Source: Puccinia triticina (lineage: Eukaryota; Basidiomycota; Pucciniomycetes; Pucciniales; Pucciniaceae). Taken from it: a stretch of DNA of 64,000 bases. Where the stretch lies: assembly GCF_026914185.1 (NCBI RefSeq), contig NC_070575.1, positions 2,294,001 to 2,358,000 of the forward strand, read 5' to 3'. This document shows positions 1 to 9,231 of this stretch, in pieces; position 1 is the first letter of the stretch, and the number at the start of each line of letters is the position of its first letter. Both the position numbers and the translations under genes were made by a program. The notes beneath the pieces are model-generated. The model made no database searches. It saw nothing but the letters and a program-made list of their open reading frames with translations, and had not been told where the DNA came from.

Positions 1-3
1 GCT

Positions 4-477
4 CAGTAAACTTGTTCTTCCTTTTCCTTGAAGCATTTTATATTTTCTCCCAGCGGTCCACACTTTTTTGAAAAACTGGCAGCAAAAGGAACAGGAACAG
101 GAGTCTAATGTGGCATAAGTTAGCTCAAACCAAGCAATAATGGGTATTGAATGAAACACTTACCTTTGGATTTCATCTTCATGGTCATATCTACCAGGCT
201 CCATTTGTGTCAAAATTTTATCAATTAGTGTTTGGTTGTGTTCCTTCATCATTGTTGACCATATGAACTCAATTTTTTCATTGTGGGTGGATTTGGCGCA
301 GTGCATGTGTGTCTGGGCTTCTTCAAAGGTGATTTCAGCATATCTTTGGGTGAGTTGTCTCATCCCAAAACTACCTCGTCCACTCACACTCACCATCAGC
401 CCATCAATGATCCTTCCAAATATATTGTCATTAATGGTTACGAACTCTCTAATTTGATCTTGAAATAATAAACACAA
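4..477 (-). CDS. Hypothetical protein fragment, two putative exons
   Basis: An open frame of about 100 codons reads on the minus strand from about 458 down to 164. It ends at a good splice donor (GTAAGT on the minus strand, plus 158-163). A matching acceptor (CTGCCAG, plus 76-82) leads into a short second exon, 75 down to a TGA near 4. The reading frame probably enters through another acceptor near 458-460, so the start lies outside what can be seen. The product is hydrophilic, with no motif I recognise. It may be a gene end or part of a degraded transposon. Confidence is low because support is only the open frame plus two plausible splice sites. Confidence 0.3.
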
Positions 478-1335
478 AAATTTGCCGCTTGCAGATGGCT
501 TTAATCCTTTGCTTCTTTTTTACGGGGGCGGGGGCTCAACAGCTGAGATCAGTAATTCAAGAGTGTCTATGTGAAAATGTGTATATACATATATCTTCCT
601 GCTTATTGAGCTTATTCCTCTGATTTTTCTAGATACTGATTCACTCCTAGCCGCGCATTGTCCATACTTTCCGCCCCCTTTCTTGTCTCTTTGCGTCCAA
701 TCCTGTGTCTTGTTTTAATCATACATGTATTTAAATCCCGCCTCATCTTGGCTTTGCATCACATAGATACCTGCTTCTTTCAAGGCGCGCTTTCTCGCTG
801 GCCGCTTCCACGCAGAGACGACAGAGAATCTTGTGAGGCATGGCGCACCGCGCCATCTTCTTTGCTCAGATGTTTTGTTGGCACGTAAACAGCCCTTGCT
901 TTGGTTGGTATAGACAGCCTGTCAATGTTTCTCTGCTCAGCTATCCATAAAGACAATAGCACTACAAGAAAAATCAGGCAATTGACGGCAGTTGACATGA
1001 GCCCTTGTTCTAACTCCACCCAAGCACTCAACAGTCTTTTGTTGCACAGTCACTGTGCATTGAAGCTTGGTTGACACAAGCCTTGACAAAGGACAAAGGC
1101 TTGAGGAGCACCACAACCTTCCCCAGCACTCTTGCATTTCAGCTGGTTGCAGTTGCGGGCCTTTTTCTTGCAGTGCAGGGAGTTTTAATGTTGGCCAGGT
1201 GTGACTTGCATGCACTACACCCCCTAAGCCTGCTTGAATTTTTTATTGAAATTTGGTGTTCAAGAAAAGCCTTGAACATCAACTTGCAAAAGTGCATGCA
1301 AGTTGTGCATGACCAACTTTGAATCCTTAAGATCT
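478..1335. other. No gene recognised
   Basis: Short unrelated open frames on both strands and no conserved motif. The stretch is of ordinary composition and probably degraded intergenic or transposon-derived DNA. Confidence 0.4.
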
Positions 1336-1528
1336 CACTGCCAGCATATTTGGCTGGGATGAAGTCATCCCAGTTCAACTGGGATGCACTCAACCAATTT
1401 AAAATTGCTAATCTCAACCAATGAAATATAAACCCATTTCATCAGTTGAGACCAACCAAGTTTGAATTGGTTCAGTTCATCCCAATTTAACTGGGATAAC
1501 CTCAACCCAGCCAATTATGCTGGCAGTG
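1336..1528. mobile_element. Fold-back (MITE-like) element, 193 bp
   Basis: The whole segment is one long imperfect palindrome. The left arm starts CACTGCCAGCATATTTGGCT and the right arm, read on the other strand, starts CACTGCCAGCATAATTGGCT. The match continues inward through CATCCCAGTT and CAACCAATT blocks to the centre near 1430. It could form a hairpin of over 80 bp per arm. It encodes nothing and ends in CAC/GTG. I could not identify a convincing target-site duplication. Confidence 0.75.
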
Positions 1529-1620
1529 TGCAATCAATATGTCCAGTACATAGGCTGCAAACAGGCCAAGTTGGGCCAAGTTACCATGCCTATACTCAAG
1601 ACTTGAGGTCCAACCACCAG

Positions 1621-1656
1621 GGGGGAATCTGTGGCACTTCCTGCAGAGTGCCATAC
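1621..1656 (+). mobile_element. Gypsy LTR start remnant with polypurine tract
   Basis: A purine run (AGGGGGGAATC) directly precedes TGTGGCACTTCC, the expected order of polypurine tract then 3' LTR start. The same junction occurs in reverse orientation near 4145-4180 and again, degraded, near 3995-4015. These are remnants of one LTR family. The extent of the LTR beyond the shared bases cannot be fixed here. Confidence 0.35.
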
Positions 1657-2541
1657 TGTAATTCCATTAGACCCAGGGATTGAAGTCATGCTAGAGTTAC
1701 CCATAAATCTTGTGTAACTTTTTACGCTATCCCAACAATAACTGTACTCTAATGTATGAACAACGGATCTGTTGATCAGATGTTGAATTAGTAATAAGTT
1801 GGAGGGGACCATGTCTTTATGTCATGAAGATGCCCATTTCTATCCAATGATGAGATTTATACTGGGCCAAATTTTGTAACATGTGAATGTGCTTGATTCA
1901 TGATCAAACCAAAAAAACATGGATTCAAAACTCCTCTGGGAAATATAGTAGATACATTTGCGGATGGCACAGACCTGTAGGGAATTTTGGGAGGTCTGGA
2001 TTGACACAGCTTGATTTTTTTTCATAATTTTGTCTGGGTCCAAGGGGTTTTCTGATTTTTCCTGATTTTCTCCAGTGTAGATACTCCATATTTCTGTATT
2101 TCCAATCACCTCCAAAATCAAAATAATGTGTGGCCGCAATTGGCTTTGGCCTCTTTTCCAGCAATCAGCTTGCCTACACACATAGTTCTATTACTCTGAT
2201 CCCACCTGCCCATCAGGATTGTTGCCATTACTGTATTCTTGTCCCCTTCTGGTCTTCCTTCACCCCCCAAGGAAGCTAATCCCATCTGTTCCAGAGGTCC
2301 TTGTATCAATGTGGCAGGTGAGCTGAGACGCACAACCCTGTTGAGCATCAATTGCTGTGTGCATTTTGACAAGTTTTTCACCACTGAAGGTGGCTGCCCG
2401 CAAGAAAGTTGATCTTGACATGGGAAAAGGGTCAAATTTCCAATCAAGAATGTTCTCATGGTGCATCCAAGCGCTGAACCAATGCTTAGCAAGATCCAAG
2501 TGTTCAAGATCTTATGAAAATGACAAGGCAGTTGGTAGGGA
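1657..2541. other. No gene recognised
   Basis: Long but compositionally ordinary open frames exist on the minus strand (about 1840-2711), without recognisable motifs. I see no promoter or splice signals that single one out. Probably degraded repeats. Confidence 0.3.
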
Positions 2542-2826
2542 TACACGGAGTACTTGGTGCTGTTGGTAGAGCTGATGGGGCTATAGAAGCGCTTGCTGGG
2601 CTCCTCAGAGGCTGACAGGCTTGGCAAATTCCTGGCCTTCCTCCAAGCCTCCTTGTGCCAACCTTGTTCAGAATGAATGTCATAAGCAACACACTTGTCC
2701 TGTTGCCCCAATCAACCGCGTACGCGGAGTATTTGGTGCTGTGAGCAGAGCTGACAGGGATGTGCAAGCGCTTGCGAGGCTCCTCAGAGGCCAATATGCT
2801 TGGAAAAGTCCTGGCCTTCCTCCACA
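2542..2826. repeat. Degenerate tandem duplication, two units of about 105 bp
   Basis: A block at 2542-2650 (CGGAGTACTTGGTGCTG ... CCTGGCCTTCCTCCA) recurs at 2721-2826 with scattered substitutions. The start-to-start spacing is 179 bp, so there is unique sequence between the copies. Both copies contain GCGCTTGC-GGCTCCTCAGAGG. No coding role is evident. Confidence 0.6.
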
Positions 2827-2904
2827 CTGCCTCGCCCCCTCTACAAGAGTACACCTAGCTTGTAGGCAGAAGGGGTGTTGAGGAGTATGTAAATGGTTTC
2901 TGAT

Positions 2905-2940
2905 GTCCACCGTGACGTTTGCGCGAACGTCAGGGTGGAC
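2905..2940. repeat. Near-perfect 36-bp palindrome
   Basis: The arms GTCCACCGTGACGTTTGC and GCGAACGTCAGGGTGGAC are reverse complements apart from two mismatched pairs. The palindrome is CpG-rich in its centre and sits just before a G+C-rich stretch full of GTACCCG motifs. It may be the end of a small non-autonomous element or a hairpin site. Confidence 0.6.
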
Positions 2941-3149
2941 AAACATCACACAGCAGCACCGGGGGCTTCGGGGAAGACTCCCCCAAGACCCCCGAGGCAC
3001 TTTTTGTGGGGTCACTAGTACCCGCCACACCCGCGGCGCACCCGCCAGCCGGGTGTGGTGCTGGGTCCTTGAATTTCTGGAGGAAATTGGTTGCACCCGA
3101 GTACCCGCGAGCCATACCCGCCTCAAGCCCCCAATTATGCTTGGGGCTG

Positions 3150-3785
3150 GGGTCGACGAGGTAATACAACCTTGTTGACTAGGAGGAATCCTCCCAGTCG
3201 GCAAGGCTATACAACCTTGTCAGCCAAGAGGATTCCTCCCAGTCAACGATATTATACAGCCTTTTCAGCCGGGAGGATTCCTCCCGGTTGACGAGGTTAT
3301 ACAACCTCGTCAGCCAGGGGGATTCCTCCCAGTCGACGAGGTTATACAACCTTGTCAGCCGGGAGGATTCCCCCCAGTGAAAGAGGTTTTGACTGGGAGA
3401 AATACTCCTGGCCGGCAAGTTTATACAACCTCGTCGAATGGGAGGATTCCTCCCAGTTGGCGAGGCCATACAACCTTGTCAGCCGATTCCTCCCGGTTGG
3501 CGAGGTTATACAGGGTCGACGAGGTTATACAACCTTGTCGACTGGGAGCAATCCTGTCAGTCGACGAGGTCATACAACCTTGTCACCCGGGAGGAATCCT
3601 CCCAGTCAACGAGGTTGTATTACCTCGTTGAATGGGAAGAATCCTTCCAGTTGACGACAGGGCTGTATAACCTCGCCAACCGGGTGGAATTCTCGCGGCT
3701 GACAAGGTTGTATGGCCTCGCCGACCGGGAGGAATCCTCCCGGTCGACAAGGTTGTATAGCCTCGCTGACTGGGAGGAATCCGAG
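3150..3785. repeat. Palindromic 45-bp minisatellite, about 14 units
   Basis: Units repeat every 45 bp in the cleaner part (for example starts near 3154, 3199, 3244 and 3289). Each unit joins two small inverted repeats: GAGGTTATACAACCTC, and a GACTGGGAGGA/TCCTCCCAGTC hairpin. Any frame that stays open through it gives only repetitive peptides, so those frames are not genes. G+C-rich flanks with GTACCCG-type words on both sides (2940-3130 and 3840-3980) suggest the array sits inside a non-autonomous DNA transposon. Confidence 0.8.
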
Positions 3786-4299
3786 AAGGCCTATGTTTGG
3801 GGCGGCACACTAACTTGCGTTCATCAACACACTGAATTTTGGGGGGCGGGTACCGCCGGTACACCGCCCAAGTACTGCCGGTACCCGTCCAGGCGGGTAC
3901 GGGTGCGGTACCCAGTATCAGATTTTAGGAAAAAAACAACCGGGTACCTGGACCCGCGGGAGGTACCCGGGTCCCAATTGCCATCTCTATTGTAGAAAGT
4001 GCCACAGTTTCCCCCTGGTTATTTGTTAGGCAAGACATCAGCATTGGTTCAACATTAGATGAACAATTCTTCAGGCATTATTTACACATGCACAAGCAGT
4101 TGACTTCATGAGAGGTTACTGAAAAAAATTACGGTAAGGCACTCTGTGGGAAGTGCCACAGATTCCCCCCTGGTGAACCGTCCCACTATTTGAGTTCCTC
4201 CAAGCCGATCTTTCCTTTTTCCATATATCAAATCAAGCAGGTTTTTATCTTTCTACAAGTTGAGTACAACTATGTAATGTGTGTTTACCCTTGCTGCTT

Positions 4300-4783
4300 T
4301 TCTGGCATACTGTTATGAGCTGCACCAGCGCGCCGTAGACTGCCCCGGGGGACATGTCACTGTTGTATCTCCATGTCACAGCTCCCTCAGTTAGGAGGGA
4401 GCCGGGGAGAGATCCACACACTCTCCTCATCCAGCAATCTACTTACTCAAGGATCAGTACTAAGAACAGACCTTCTTCCAGTATCCGCGGCCATTACATA
4501 TTGCTGGATCTCATTAAAGGAACAAGGTCAGACTAGAGCCAGAAACAAACCAGAAAGAACCCAAAGAACCAACCAGAAGAAACCAGAAACTAGCAAAACT
4601 AAACAATCAGAACCAAGAATCCCCAACTAACATGGATCCCGCCGCACTTCAGCAACAATTGGCCAACCTCATGACAGTTGTCAACAAGGAGCTTGAGTTA
4701 CGGCTTTGAGCGTAGGAGGCGCGACAGGAGGCAGAGAATGGTTGTCAGCAGGCTGAAGCAGCACTGCAAGCAGCCGCCCCACT
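4300..4783 (+). mobile_element. Truncated gypsy element: LTR end, leader and gag start
   Basis: The stretch holds a possible LTR end (CCGCGGCCATTACA near 4487-4500), an A-rich leader, then ATG at 4631 beginning MDPAALQQQLANLM. That start is typical of gag in rust chromodomain-type gypsy elements as I remember them. The frame hits TGA after about 26 codons and is then cut by the hAT element at 4784. Only the beginning of the retrotransposon survives. It may be related to the reversed integrase tail at 6683-7483, but the two are not collinear. Confidence 0.5.
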
Positions 4784-6680
4784 AGAGATGGCCACGGGTG
4801 CCGTGTACGGGTACGGGTCTGTGAAATATGGCTGAAATGAGCCAGTACCCGTTCAGGCACCCGCCGCTGAGTTCTCCAATCCTGGAGAGCAACAACCCGT
4901 ACACGGCATCTGACCTCAACCTCATACACCATGACACAATCAAGAAAGAGACCACGCCGCCAGACCTCGAATCCACCAACTTCCTCGCCTCCAGGACCGT
5001 CAGATGGTCAGACCAAAGCAAATCAAACAGATGTCGTTGATGCAGATATCTCGGTTGCAAATTATGATGTCACAGATACCTTGACTAGCTCTCTGGAAAA
5101 CGCCCCTTGGACCAGCCAGCCTAGTACCAGTCGGGAACTCTCTGATCTTGAAGAGCTTGGCAAGCTCTCTTTTTCCTCTCAGACCCCCTTAATCTCACTG
5201 AATTTGGCATCTGATATGTTTCCTGAAAGCTTGAGCTCAGAAAATTGCCTCAATGGCAATCAGTCCTGCCTATTCCAGCTACCACAAACCAGAACTATCA
5301 ACACATCTTGACAAAAAGGGACGGCATATGATTGTGTATCCATGCAAGACGTTAGCCGTCCAGAGACCCTTTCTCAATTTTCTGGACTGACCTTTATTCC
5401 GGTTTCAGATGCAGCACAAAGATACACCGGCCAACATATGACTCGTCGTGCAGTAACTTGCTGAAACATGCCACTGGATGTCTCAAGAAGCTGCGTGAAT
5501 CAACTAGCAATCAGAATCTGGCCGATCTTGGTGGTTGTGGAGGGGATATTGATTTGGAAGAGGTGAGTGACCAACATGTCTCTCTCTGTTTTTTCTGGTT
5601 CCAAAATCTGAGTGCCTGCCTATTGTTTCTTGAGTTAAACCAACTGTGCGCTATCTGGTGCGCAGAGGCTGCACAACCCTTTGCTGCTTTGGCGGACAAG
5701 GCCCACAAATCTATTCTCCATCCAAAAGTCGTTAAGCACATGCCGTCAGCGAAGGTAGTTTCAAGATCAATTCATATGCTCTATACTGCTGTTCAAGACA
5801 GTTACCGGGATGATTTAAAGGTAGACAGCTCATTTAATCATTATTTCCTTTCAGTGATGCACCAAAACTGACTATCTAATAATCTTTGATTGTTTTTTTT
5901 GGTCAGAAACATGTGGGTGCCATGTAACTTGGGGCCAATGCATGGCAGTCACCCAATGGCCAGGATATCTTTGGGGTAATCATTTACCGCTTAGTGGAGA
6001 AGGATGGCGGAAAATCAATCTCGAGTCCATGCCACTAGATTTTGTTCAGCTTGCTTGCAGTCACACTGGAGACTATCTTGCCAAAACGATGCGGTTGGTA
6101 GTTGAACAATTTGAAGGTCAAGATAAAGTACGTCCAATTTAATGCCTCTCCCTCTCACCTCGGCTTCCTCTTGTGATACATTTTTATGACCTATTTCATT
6201 GCTTTTAATCAGATCTGTGGCATTGTTGCCGACAATGCGTCTATGGTGGCCGCTATGAAAAAGTTTAAATGGCCTCGTTTCAAAGGCGAACCACATTGGA
6301 TCAGGTGTTTTGCACATATACTTAATCTGATTGTCCAATAGATCCTGCGGCTGTTCAAGAATCTCCAAAATAAAACACCTGGTAAACGGGCAACCAATAT
6401 CAAAACAGACAAAGAATCAGAATATGAGGATGTTGAGATACAGATCCAAAGGCAAGTTGTTTTATTATTTAATAATAATGAACATCATTCTCATGGTCTC
6501 AATGGAAACATAGATACAACACCAATCATTCCATCTGTGGGGAAGATGATTCCACCAAAGGTGACCCTGCTGACAGTGAAGATTTGGAGGATTTGAACCG
6601 CAACAATGAGTTGGAGTCTGAGTTATATATGGCCAACATTGAGGATTTGAGTGATGAGGATGAAGGTCAAGGTGTGCCAC
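4784..6680 (+). mobile_element. hAT-family DNA transposon, 3'-truncated
   Basis: The left end starts TAGAGATGGCCACGGGTGCC, a hAT-like terminus (TAGAGATG), followed by CGGGTACGGGT words common in rust hAT ends. It is inserted in the gypsy gag remnant. The bases just before it (CGCCCCAC) would be the 8-bp target copy. The right end is missing: hAT-like coding sequence runs to about 6660 and the reversed gypsy tail begins at about 6680, so the partner duplication cannot be checked. Confidence 0.65.
4931..6660 (+). pseudogene. hAT transposase pseudogene
   Basis: The order matches a hAT transposase. An N-terminal low-complexity leader opens at 4931. A BED-type zinc finger remnant follows at 5410-5500 (YDSSCSNLLKHATGC). 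The first catalytic-domain segment lies after a GT-AG intron at about 5663-5820 (WCAEAAQPF, HMLYTAVQ). The central block (GQDIFG, later PLDFVQL and SHTGDYLA) is at 5935-6130, and the conserved VADNASMVAAM / HWIRCFAHILNLIV block at 6213-6340. Damage is clear: in-frame TGA at 5309, TAG after LNLIVQ near 6341, and frame changes after 6430. The C-terminal dimerisation region is absent. This cannot make an active enzyme. Confidence 0.75.
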
Positions 6681-6682
6681 AA

Positions 6683-7483
6683 TCAACCCCTTACATACCA
6701 CGACTTCACCCAGGCGTTTGAGGCCAATAGTTCTTTTGAAGGTTGCAGATGATCCTCTGGCTCCCATGAATTGTCCTCCGGTCCCAAGCCCTTCCACAAT
6801 ACCAGATAGTCCTTCCGCTTCACCCTCTTTCTACAGTCCAAAACCCCCTTGACCTCCCATTCTTCATTGTCGCTGATTATGATTGGATGTGGTTGCCCGC
6901 GTCTCCATCCCTCTATTGCGTCAGTGTTGTGTTTCCTAAGTACAGACACTTGAAAAACAGGATGAATTCCGCGCATTGTCGCCGGTAGGGTCAGCCTGTA
7001 CACTGAATGAGAGATCTTAGCATTAATCATAAACGGCCCCAGCCATCGGTGAGACAACTTTGCGCTGGGTCTGGTGGTTGAAATGTTCCGGCTGTTTAGC
7101 CAGACCACGTCTCCTACATTCCAATCTGGTGTCGGCCGTACCTTCTGGTTATCCGCGGCCATTACACATATGTACTGGTCAACTTGAAAAAGAACACATG
7201 ATGTTGGCGTAGAAATCCCCTTATCTGCTGTGGATTGTTTTGTGTGCTTGTCAAGACAGGTGTTGGCCGCATCATTGTCTTCACTGATTGACAACTCCAA
7301 GGGGCAGGGTTTTCCGTAATCTGCCGCTACCCTGGATGCTTGACTGATAACTGGATGAGACGTGGAGGTCACATTGCCAAACAATGAGCAAAATGGCTTA
7401 AAGTTGGCTCTGAAAAACCAAAGTGAATGCATTGACACACAAGCCCGGGTTTCTGGTTCAAAATTGTGCAGCTTGGTAAACAC
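6683..7483 (-). pseudogene. Ty3/Gypsy integrase C-terminus with chromodomain, 5'-truncated
   Basis: A minus-strand frame of 266 codons ends at a TGA at 6683. It carries the gypsy integrase C-terminal module (NVGDVVWL, KLSHRWLGPF, HPVFQVSVLRKH) and then a chromodomain (EWEVKGVLDCRKR, YLVLWKGLGPEDNSWEP). The chromodomain of such elements is thought to direct integration by binding histone marks. Reverse transcriptase, RNase H and the integrase catalytic core are missing upstream, so this is the tail of an old chromovirus. It runs opposite to the gag fragment at 4631. Confidence 0.85.
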
Positions 7484-7669
7484 TATTCAGATAGGTAATT
7501 GTGATGATGTTTTGCGAATAGAATACTTGGTTTGATACAATAGATGATATCTTGAACATTTGAGCTAGGACTTGATTGAAACGGAGAGCCCAGTTCCTTG
7601 AGCAACACCAGGGTTATTCGAGCTAAAGAGGAAGTTGACATTCATAGGTTCTGGATTGATTGGCATGTG
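7484..7669. other. No gene; downstream of the host LRR-like gene
   Basis: A short AT-rich spacer. It would hold the 3' untranslated region of the minus-strand host gene ending at 7670. No clear polyadenylation signal can be singled out. Confidence 0.3.
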
Positions 7670-8030
7670 TCAGTTTTGCAGTTCTTTTTTCCAGGGTCCC
7701 ATAAATTTCTGTTGATCGGTCCAACTTACGATCATCTCAGATACGTCTTTGCCAGGATCAAGTCTTACACATTCTACCCCGTGAGCGGCACAAGCCGCCC
7801 GGAAATCTTCCAGGATTGGTATCCAATGAACGCCTTGGGAATCAGTAGGGAAGACTAGCTTCCTTAAGCTGGCCTTGTTTACAAACAGAGTAGATTTAAG
7901 GGCACGTTTCTGTTGGACTACGTGAGGATGGACTCCAAAGACCTCTATTGGGGCGCATGAGAAGATGGTTTCCATTAAAAGATTGCAGGGTGATTGGCGG
8001 GGAGACCGGATTTGAAAGGCACGTAGATTT
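7670..8030 (-). pseudogene. Host leucine-rich (F-box/LRR-like) gene, 3' part
   Basis: The C-terminal part of a host gene interrupted by the 50-kb nest. Read on the minus strand from the Copia-1 junction it gives a leucine-rich stretch and ends at a stop at 7670 (last residues GPWKKELQN). If 8031-58031 and one GATTT copy are removed, the frame joins that at 58037-58480 without a shift: ...LKFPNL then RAFQIRSP... The LRR spacing (LxxLxL) and tone are those of F-box/LRR proteins, large families in rusts. No F-box is visible, because the N-terminus is outside the visible part. The allele here must be non-functional unless the whole nest is removed. Confidence 0.7.
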
Positions 8031-8547
8031 TGTAGGAATACAGGACCAGACCACCCCCAGCAACCGCAAAGGAAGCTGGTGCGGTTAAGCCCAGATCACC
8101 CGCAGCAACCGCAAAGGAAGCTGGTGCGGTTAAGCCCAGATCACCCGCAGCAACCGCAAAGGAAGCAGCTGACTTGATTCAAACTATATTCAACAAGCAG
8201 ATCAAAAAGCGGCACACCCGTACGGAAAGGATAAGACCAAGTTATTTGTATAACTGGCTCCTGCGTCGGTAAGCTCAGAAACCAATCTCAGACCAGAGTT
8301 ATAGAACAAGAGGAGAAGCTAACGAAGGAGTGCAACACAGGCACACCTTCTCACCTCGCATCTCATCGTAAACTCTCTAGCTCAGACCAAGCAACTTAGT
8401 AGAAAGAATCCTAAAAGCAATAGCACCCACTCGTTCTGCTTTCAGGTAAATAGAACAAACTCGTTTTCTTTATTTTCATCTTAACAACTACATGTAAATA
8501 CAGATGATTAAAATAAAGAAACACTTTCAGTTGCTCCAAATCTTTTA
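8031..8547 (+). repeat. Copia-1 5' LTR (517 bp)
   Basis: Begins TGTAGGAATACAGG and contains three near-identical tandem units of about 43 bp (CCCGCAGCAACCGCAAAGGA core). The shared sequence with the 3' LTR ends at ...CAAATCTTTTA (8547). The 3' copy is 830 bp; the 5' copy lacks about 310 bp after the tandem units. The 3' boundary is uncertain by about 5 bp, because both the internal region and the TSD continue with GATTT. Confidence 0.75.
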
Positions 8548-8604
8548 GATTTACAGTCTCAAAACGCTCGAACCCACCCAAACGGCAGCTGAAAGCAGTA
8601 CGAG

Positions 8605-8764
8605 ATGGCCAATACGCGAACGCAAGGCTCGAGCTCCTCATCTGGACAAACTCCACAGGACCCGAAGAACAACGCCTATAGCCCAGACAAAGACCATGTC
8701 AATGTCCCCAAGTTCGACGGAACGAACTTCCCGCTATGGGAGCGCAAAATAAAGATGCATCTCC
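8605..8764 (+). pseudogene. Copia-1 gag, 5' fragment
   Basis: ATG at 8605 opens a frame (MANTRTQGSSSSSG ... FDGTNFPLWERKIKMHL) typical of a copia gag start: the 'FDGTNFxLWxxK' block is the retrotran_gag/UBN2-like beginning. It is cut by Copia-2 after 53 codons plus one base. The frame resumes exactly at 52216 (…MHL-RPRRLEEY…) once Copia-2 and one TCTCC copy are taken out. Confidence 0.85.
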
Positions 8765-9106
8765 TGTTAAGCTAGTCTACTGAGGTTTCCTATCTTTTCT
8801 TTTCTTGTTGTCTGCTACACACATGTCCTTCATCTTTCTCACATGTCACTCACATTTCACTTGCTTGTTAGTCTACCTGGGACAGCGTACGTGGAATTCC
8901 CCTTTCCTCATCCTTCCACAACCACTCGTCTCCGCCTCGTGTACGCTGTTCTCAGGTAGAGTCCTTTCTCTTGTTCCTCTTTCTTTCTCTCATCTCTCTT
9001 CTTTTTGTTCCTTTTCCTTTCTTCTGTGTGGCTGATCTTGTGTAATGAAAATTATCCTTCCACAACCACTCGTCTCCGCCTCGTGTACGCTGTTCTCAGC
9101 CCAACA
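8765..9106 (+). repeat. Copia-2 5' LTR (342 bp)
   Basis: Starts TGTTAAGCTAGTC and ends CAGCCCAACA. It contains an internal direct repeat: CTTCCACAACCACTCGTCTC followed by CGCCTCGTGTACGCTGTTCTCAG occurs twice, near 8912 and 9057. A pyrimidine-rich stretch lies between the copies. Confidence 0.9.
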
Positions 9107-9122
9107 GGTTATGAGCGCCAGT
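9107..9122 (+). promoter_or_regulatory. Candidate primer-binding site of Copia-2
   Basis: The bases immediately after the 5' LTR (GGTTATGAGCGCC) lie where the tRNA primer anneals in copia elements. GGTTATGAGC resembles primer-binding sites in that class, but I cannot assign the tRNA. Confidence 0.4.
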
Positions 9123-9231
9123 TAGCTTCCAGCTAAATAACAGCCTTGCCAAGCACGTTAAACACAGCCATATCGAGTGTTACCTTTTCGTGGACTCATA
9201 AGGATCATTGGTCTTCTCCTTTCTGGCAGTA

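Noticed and set aside
2118..2711. 197-codon minus-strand open frame
   Set aside because: Runs through the degenerate duplication, with biased, motif-free translation; likely open by chance.
3150..3785. CRISPR-like regular array
   Set aside because: There are no unique spacers between repeats, the units are directly adjoining, and the genome is eukaryotic.
3091..3995. Several overlapping open frames of 66-185 codons on both strands
   Set aside because: They translate the 45-bp minisatellite; all frames stay open because the unit length is a multiple of three.
4484..7180. Shared word ATCCGCGGCCATTACA near 4485 and in the reversed integrase tail near 7153
   Set aside because: Sixteen shared bases at a coding position (VMAADNQ) and at an LTR end. 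Could be chance or a conversion patch; not enough to call a feature.
7598..7858. Plus-strand frame opposite the host LRR gene
   Set aside because: The minus-strand frame continues in phase with the other half of the LRR gene across the nest; the plus frame has no such support.
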